Of a stretch of 64,000 nucleotides of DNA, positions 57,720-64,000 are shown in pieces (position 1 is the stretch's first letter; the number at the start of each line of letters is the position of its first letter). A program made the translations under genes and the position numbers. Below the pieces are notes generated by a model. That model saw nothing but the letters and a program-made list of their open reading frames with translations, did not search any database and was not told the origin of the DNA. The stretch comes from Cocos nucifera (lineage: Eukaryota > Streptophyta > Magnoliopsida > Arecales > Arecaceae), in assembly GCA_006176705.1 (NCBI GenBank), contig QRFJ01000764.1:310001-374000 (forward strand), given 5' to 3'.

Positions 57720-59992
57720 TGAAAGAAAATCCTGATTTTCCAGATCAGGTTCGTTCAGATCTGATCAAATCAAGAGTTATATTTTAAAATTTTTTCTCTT
57801 TAATTTAGATCAGATCTAGGATATTTCAGATCTGATTCTTATTATTTTAATAATTAAAATAAAATTAAATAAATTAAATCAAATTTTATTTACCTTGAAG
57901 TGGGTAATCCTATTATCCGATGATGATCCTGTGAGCAGCGGAAGGTTCTGGATCTTAGCCACGCAAGTGCCTGGCCTCTACCAGTATCCACTCAAGTTGG
58001 ATCTAGGGATCCTCTTCTTCTCTATCACATCTCCAAAAATTAGATCTAGATCTGATCTGGAGGATCTTCAAAACTCCTTTTGAAGATCAGTAGTCGTCGT
58101 TTGCAGCAGCACAGCCTTCTAGCATTTAGTCGCCTTCTCTCATCTAGATTGCACCAACCAAGAATCCAAACCTCTTTAGATGTGGAGAGGAGAGGGAGAA
58201 GGTGCTTTGGCATGGAGGAGGAGAGGAGAAGCAGCCTTGGGGCATGCAGAATTGTGATGCTTTTTGAGTTGGGCGCAGGGTCTTATTTATAGACTAAGCA
58301 TGATCCAACTCCTCTTCTTCCCAACCAATCACAACCCTTTGTGAAATCAGATCTAAATTTGATTGGTGGGAAATAGAGTCCCCTAGGATTCCTCCTTAGA
58401 GGGTGCCTAAGACCAGTCAAAGTTGGTTCTTAGGAGAACTCTAATTGGAATCCAAAAAGGAGATGGAGTCCCTATCCAACAGGGACTCCTGGGCGCCTCC
58501 AACTTGGGCACACGCCAAGGGTGGCGTGCGCCCTCCTCCTTGCCAGGTTCTGGCAGGGGGACAAGCCCCCACCAGCTCTCCAATAGGTGCATGACACGTG
58601 GACAAAAGTCAAAGTGTCAATGGTCAACATTTGACCAGTCAAAGGTCAACTTTTGACCAAAGTCAAAGGACGAGAAATGGTAGGTGACCAAAAATGGCAG
58701 GTATTGTCTTACAAAATAAGACAACCCTTTTCTAATCTGGACAGGCTCCAGTCAGACAAAGTGAAGGCCTCTGATCGAGCACAAACTCCTTTGGCTCAGT
58801 CAGGATAACTATTTTATGATAGTAAAAGAAGAACGTTAGGTTCAATCGAGTGCTAGCACGATTTTCTTGAACCTAATTGAATCTCATTCAGATCAATTGA
58901 ACTGGATTAGTTCAATTGATGATCACCAGATTCAAACCCTTGTTTGTGTGACCCAGTTAGGTTCAGTTCTATATGGTAATGGGATATGTCATGATCTCTA
59001 TCATCGACATCATCGAAACTCCTTTCGATGGATCAGAACTCTTCTGATTCGAACAGCTAGAATGATCGATCATCTAAATCATTCTAATTGCTCCTAAAAT
59101 CTACTAGTGACACCTAGCAGTATATGGTGGCAACCCATCAGAGCTGAATGCGAACCTCTTGGTGCAGCTACCTATGTGATTAAGTTCTTCTATCTTGAGC
59201 CCGATCAGATTAGGGTTAAGGTGAACTCGTCAAACCCTAGTCTCTATCATATGATGTAATCATTCGATTCAAGTCCAATGTGAAAACCTAAATAGAAACT
59301 CTTTCTATTATTTCACTCTGCCATGGCCATGGACTTCTGGACTTGATTCTCATGATCATCATAGGGCTGCTCCTCTACCACTGAGGTAGATAGATTCCAT
59401 CTTGATGCTATCCAGTTCCTACAATGAACATGCTATAGCCAACATACACCTCAGGATTTCATATGGCTAGGAGACCGAGTAATGGTGTAGTCAAACTATA
59501 ACACCCTCAAGGTGAACTGCCGATGCATCTCAGGTCAAAGAACCAGACACACTACTGCAGCATCGAGTCAGTCATTGACGAGAAGGTAGACTCCCTAATG
59601 ACTACTCGAGGTGGTCATGCTCAGTGCCCTCATTCTCTAACGAGTACCTATACTCTCGCTCCGGTGTCTCCACACCATAGACTTAAGACTCATCTACTAA
59701 AGAGAAGCGATTGTACACCAATCTTTCAGGATCAATCACCATCCTCGTGATGATTCTATGGTCGGAAGCATTTTATGAGTTAATAATGATTATTCATGTC
59801 TTAAATTTTCAACTCTTGAAAATATGAATTATCATTATCCATTAACTCAAAGGATGTATCACAGACACTAAATACACATATGTGATAGAAAATAATCCAT
59901 TTTATTGATATTAGTCAAAATTATAATTTTTCCCCTAGAAGTGTATTACAAGTGTCAGCCAATTCTGGCTTCTAGGGCACATATATCTAACA
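57720..59992 (-). repeat. 3' LTR of A3 (2273 bp)
   Basis: Begins TGAAAGAAAATCCTG on the plus strand and ends ATATATCTAACA. TATAAATA TATA box on the minus strand (58284-58291), hairpin with a compensated base pair (58465-58489) and eight GTCAA/TTGAC cores (58608-58666). There is a CACGTG G-box at 58595-58600 where A1 and A4 read CATGTG. Confidence 0.88.
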
Positions 59993-60006
59993 ATCTCCCA
60001 CTTATC

Positions 60007-60889
60007 CTAAAGCCAATTGGCTACAAGTCTAAGTTCCATCTTCTCAAGGTGGGCTTCGATCTTCTGCTGGCCCAACGGCTTTGTAAGTGGGTCTGCCACA
60101 TTATCTATGGAGTTGACTCTCTTGACCTCGACATAACCCTTCTCGAGGTAATCGTGGATGAGGTGGTATCGCCGCTCAATATGCTTGGATTTTTGGTGGA
60201 ACCTCGGCTCTTTAGCAAAGCTATGGTGCCATTGTTGTCGCAGTATAGAGGAATGGCATCTAATGGCATTACTCCAATTTCTGCAACAAACTTCTTGTAC
60301 CAGAATGCTTCCTTTGTAGCCTCTGATGCAACGATATATTCTGCTTCCATGATGGAATCTACTATCACAGTTTGCTTGAAACTCTTCCAACTGACAGCAC
60401 CACCATTGGACACAAACAGACTCCTAGATGTTGACTTTCGATCATCTATATCGGACATGAAATCCGAGTCTGTGTATCCCTAGACTTAGAGTTCTCTATT
60501 ACCAAAGGCCAACATCATATCCTTAGTTCTTCTCGAGTACTTAAGGATACATTTCATAAAAGTCCAGTATTCTTCACCTGGATTTGACTGATATCTGCTT
60601 GTGACACTCACAGCATGGGCTATATCAGATCGTGTACATAGCATGGCATACATGAGGCTCCCTATTGCAGAAGCATAAGGGATCTTGCTCATGCGTTCTA
60701 TTTCCTCAGGTGTTCTAGGGCACATCTTCTTGGAAATATGAATACCATGTCTGAAGGGTATTAATGTCCTCTTAGAGTTTTTCATACTAAACCTCTTTAG
60801 TACTTCTTCTACGTACATCTTCTGTGAAAGTCCTAGAATCCTATTCGGTCTATCCCTATAGACCTTAATTCCTAGAATAAAGGATGCTT
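60007..60889 (-). pseudogene. Copia A3 pol fragment: RT end and RNase H
   Basis: The stretch 60818-60486 holds the RT end (MYVEEVLKRFSMKNSKRTLI, YAMLCTRSDIAHAVSVTSR). After a stop, RNase H follows in 60458-60105 (MSDIDDRKSTS, MEAEYIVASEATKEAFWYKK, YCDNNGTIA), then a frame change to the usual C-terminus ending LVANWL at 60007. Compared with A1 it has substitutions such as STSR for STSG, a stop after GNREL and a shift near 60215. The coding part is cut at 60889 by the A4 LTR. Confidence 0.8.
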
Positions 60890-63158
60890 TGAAGGGAAAT
60901 CCTAATTTCCCGATCCAGGTTCGTCCAGATCTGATTAGATCAAGAGATATATTTCAAAAATTTTCTCTTGATCTTAATCAGATCTTGATATGTTTTAGAT
61001 CTGATTCTTATTATTTTAATAAATAAAATAAAACAAGATAAATTAAATCAAATTCAATTTACCTGATTTGGGTAATCCTATTACCCTGTAGATGATCCTG
61101 ATTGCAGCGGAAGGTTCTGGATCTTAGCCACGCAAGCGCCTGGCCTCTACCGGTATCCACTCGGGTTGGATCTGGAGATCCTCTTCTTCTCTATCACACC
61201 TCCAAAAATCAGATCTGGATCTGATCTGGAGGATCTTCAAAACTCTTTTGAAGATCTGCAGTCGTCCTTTTGCAGCAGCGCAGCCTTCTTGCTTTTGATC
61301 GCCTTTCCTTGATCTGAATCGCACCAAACTAAGTCCAAAACACCTTTTGGACGTGGAGAGCAAGAGGAGAAGAGACTATGGCATGGAGAAGGAGGGGAGA
61401 GGCAGCCTTGGGGCGTATCTAATAGCATTGGAATTAGGGTTGGGCGCAGGGTCTTATTTATAGACCTCTTGTGATCCAACTCCTCTTCCTCTCAACCAAT
61501 CACAACCCTTTGTGAAATCAGATCTAAATCTGATTGGTTGGAATAGAGACCCCTGGATTCCTCCTTAGAGGGTGCCTAAGACCAGTCAAACTGGATTCTT
61601 AGTAGAACTCTGATTGGAATCCAAAAGGGAGGTGGAGTCCTTGTCCAACAAGGACTCCTAGGCGCCTCCTACTTGGGCTCACGCCACCCTTGGCGTGCGC
61701 CCTTCTCCTTGCCAGGTTCTGGCAGGGGGACAGGCCCCCACCAGCTCTCCAATAGGTGCATGACATGTGGTCAAAAGTCAAAGGTGAATGGTCAACGTTT
61801 GACCAGTCAAAGGTAGACTTTTGACCAAAGTCAAAGAACAAGAAATGGCAGGTGACCAAAAATGGCAGGTAATGTCTTACAAATAAGACAACCTATTCTG
61901 ACTTGGACAACCTCCAGTCAGACCATATGAAGGCCTCTGATTGAGCACAAACTCCTTTGGCTCAGTCAGGACAACTTATTTATGATAGTAAAAGAAGAAC
62001 GTTAGGTTCAATCGAGTGCTAGCACGATTTCCTTGAACCTAATTGAATCTCATTCAGATCAATTGAACTAGATCAGTTCAATTGATGATCACCAGATTCA
62101 AACCCTTGTTTGTGTGACCCAGTTAGGTTCAGTTCTGTATGGTAATGGGATATGTCATGATCTCTATCATAGACATCATCGAAACTCCTTTCGATGGATC
62201 AGAACTCTTCTGATTCGAACAGCTAGAATGATCGATCATCTAAATCATTCTAATTGCTCCCAAAATCCACCAGTGACACCTAGCAGTATATGGTGGCAAC
62301 CCATCAGAGCTGAATGCGAACCTCTTGGTGCAGCTACCTGTGTGATTCAGTTCTTCTATCTTGAGCCCCGATCAGATTAGGGTTAAGGTGAACTCGTCAA
62401 ACCCTAGTCTCTGTCATATGATGTAATCATTCGATTCGAGTCCAATGTGAAAATCTAAATAGAAACTCTTTCTATTATTTCACTCTACCATGGCCATGGG
62501 CTTCTGGACTTGATTCTCATGATCATCATAGGGCTACTCCTCTACCACCGAGGTAGATAGATCCCATCTTGATGCAATCCAGTTCCTACAATGAACATGC
62601 TATAGCCAACATACACCTCAGGGTTCCATATGGCTAGGAGACCGAGTAATGGTGTAGTCAAACTATAACACCCTCAAGGTGAACTGCCGATGCATCTCAG
62701 GTCAAAGAACCAGACACACTACTGCAGCATCGAGTCAGTCATTGACGAGAAGGTAGACTTCCCTAATGACTACTCGAGGTGGTCACGCTCAGTGCCCTCG
62801 TTCTCTAACGAGTACCTGTACTCTCGCTCCGGTGTCTCCACACCGTAGACTCAAGACTCATCTACTAAAGAGAAGCGATTGTACACCAACCTTCCGGATC
62901 AATCACCATCCTCGTGATGATCCTATGGTCGGGAGCTGTTTATGAGTTAATAATGATTATTCATGTCTTAAATTTTCAACTCTTGAAAATATGAATTATC
63001 ATTACCATTAACTCAAAGGATGTATCACAGACACTAAATACACATGTGTGATAGAAAATAACCCATTTTATTAATTATAGTCAAAATTATAATTTTGCCC
63101 CTAGAAGTGTATTACAAGTGTCAGCCAATTCTGGCTTCTAGGGCACATATATCTAACA
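60890..63158 (-). repeat. 3' LTR of A4 (2269 bp)
   Basis: Bounded by TGAAGGGAAATCC and ATATATCTAACA. TATAAATA box 61455-61462 on the minus strand, hairpin 61634-61658 identical in its arms to A1, and the W-box cluster 61770-61834. Overall it is closer to the A1 LTR than to A3. Confidence 0.88.
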
Positions 63159-63172
63159 ATCTCCCACTTATC

Positions 63173-64000
63173 CTAAAGCCAATTGGCTACAAGTCTAAGT
63201 CCCATCTTCTCAAGGTGGGCTTCGATCTTCTGCTGGCCCAACGGCTTTGTAAGTGGGTCTGCCACATTATCTGTGGAGTTGACTCTCTTGACCTCAACGT
63301 AACCTTTCTCAAGGTAATCGCGGATGAGATGGTATCACCGTTTGCTAGGAACTCTTCCAGCACAAACAGTCTGCCAGATGTCGACTTTCGATCATCTATA
63401 TCGGACATGAAGTCCGAGTCTGTGTATCCCTGGACTTGGAGTTCTCCATTACCAAAGACCAACATCATATCCTTAGTTCTTCTCAAGTACTTAAGGATAC
63501 ATTTCACAGAAGTCCAGTGTTCTTCACCTGGATTTGACTGATATCTGCTTGTGACACTCACAGCATGGGCTATATCAGGTCGTGTACATAGCATGGCATA
63601 CATGAGGCTCCCTATTGCAGAAGCATAAGGGATCTTGCTCATGCGTTCTATTTCCTCAGGTGTGCTAGGGGCACATCTTCTTGGAAAGATGAATACCATG
63701 TCTGAAGGGTATTAATCCCCTCTTAGAGTTTTCCATACTAAACCTCTTTAGTACTTTCTCTATGTACATCTTCTATGAAAGTCCTAGCATCCTATTCGGT
63801 CTATCCCTATAGACCTTAATTCCTAGAATAAAGGATGCTTCACCTAGGTCTTTCATGGAGAATTCCTTAGGACAACCACATCTTGACTGATGTCAACATG
63901 GGAATATCATTCCCAATAAGGAGGATGTCATCCACGTACAATACGAGGAAGACAACAGCGCTCCCACTGACCCTTTTGAAAACACATGGTTCCTCTTCAT
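63173..64000 (-). pseudogene. Copia A4 pol fragment with RNase H deletion
   Basis: Contains the RT end (IERMSKIPYASAIGSLMYAM and following, open 63699-63187) and the pol C-terminus. About 197 bp equivalent to 5168-5364 of A1 are missing at 63340/63341, together with about 20 bp shortly after. This removes the RNase H Glu (MEAEY) and Asp (CDNNG) motifs. The first RNase H Asp (TDSDFMSD) remains. Extra single bases near 63666 and 63870 shift the frame. The copy cannot encode a working RNase H. Confidence 0.8.

Larger units (their letters stand above)
57720..60889 (-). mobile_element. Copia A3, 3' part, interrupted by A4
   Basis: Minus-strand family A element inserted in the gypsy piece G3. Present are the 3' LTR 57720-59992, polypurine tract 59993-60004 and pol back to the RT region, where element A4 has inserted at 60890. 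The remaining half of A3 should lie beyond the window on the far side of A4. It is more divergent from A1 than A4 is. Confidence 0.85.
60890..64000 (-). mobile_element. Copia A4, 3' part, nested in A3
   Basis: Minus-strand family A element: 3' LTR 60890-63158, polypurine tract 63159-63170, then pol running off the window. Its LTR begins in the middle of A3 RT coding sequence (after AGGATGCTT), so it jumped into an older copy of its own family. The expected 5-bp target copy is TGCTT (60885-60889); the other end is outside the window. Confidence 0.85.

Noticed and set aside
1..64000. A new multi-gene biological system
   Set aside because: Every coding stretch belongs to copia or gypsy elements. 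There is no cluster of non-TE genes that could form a system.

Overview
The window is intergenic plant DNA made almost entirely of LTR retrotransposons. I see no host gene, rRNA, tRNA or CRISPR array. Evidence for a flowering plant: two Ty1/copia families (called A and B here), one of them primed by initiator-Met tRNA; a Ty3/gypsy element of the Tat type with a second RNase H after pol; and an intron-bearing coiled-coil gene antisense in that element's 3' part. A large monocot genome such as a palm is my guess, not something the sequence proves.

Layout. 1-2698: decayed Tat-type gypsy remnant G1 (RT/RNase H tail, extra RNase H, integrase, GA-rich minisatellite). 2699-12401: copia A1, minus strand, young and nearly complete (3' LTR, gag-pol with only two 1-nt frameshifts, 1.9-kb leader, PBS, truncated 5' LTR). 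12402-30336: the same families again but riddled with 1-3 nt indels in coding and non-coding DNA alike, which looks like uncorrected long-read gap filling. It holds a family B fragment, then A LTR, A internal, A LTR, A internal. 30337-44098: family B on the plus strand (pol of B0, LTR, leader, gag-pol of B1, LTR). 44099-49799: gypsy 3' part G2 (minisatellite plus an antisense spliced pseudogene). 49800-57719: a second, diverged copy of 37574-45480 (B2 internal, LTR, gypsy piece G3), so a tandem duplication with a unit of about 12.2 kb. 57720-64000: two nested minus-strand family A elements, A4 inserted in the pol of A3, which itself sits in G3.

How the parts work together. Each copia copy carries the usual parts: promoter in the LTR, tRNA primer site, gag (capsid-like protein), protease, integrase, reverse transcriptase, RNase H and polypurine tract. 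Only A1 is close to coding-competent; all others carry stops, frameshifts or deletions. The A LTR promoter region is unusual: seven W-box cores in 66 bp, CCAAT boxes, a clear TATA box and many perfect inverted repeats. One of these, an 11-bp stem with a 3-nt loop, recurs with base-pair changes in the otherwise unrelated B LTR. No new multi-gene system is supported. The most useful observations are the probable assembly artefact, the shared LTR hairpin with W-boxes, the antisense spliced gene and the duplicated block.
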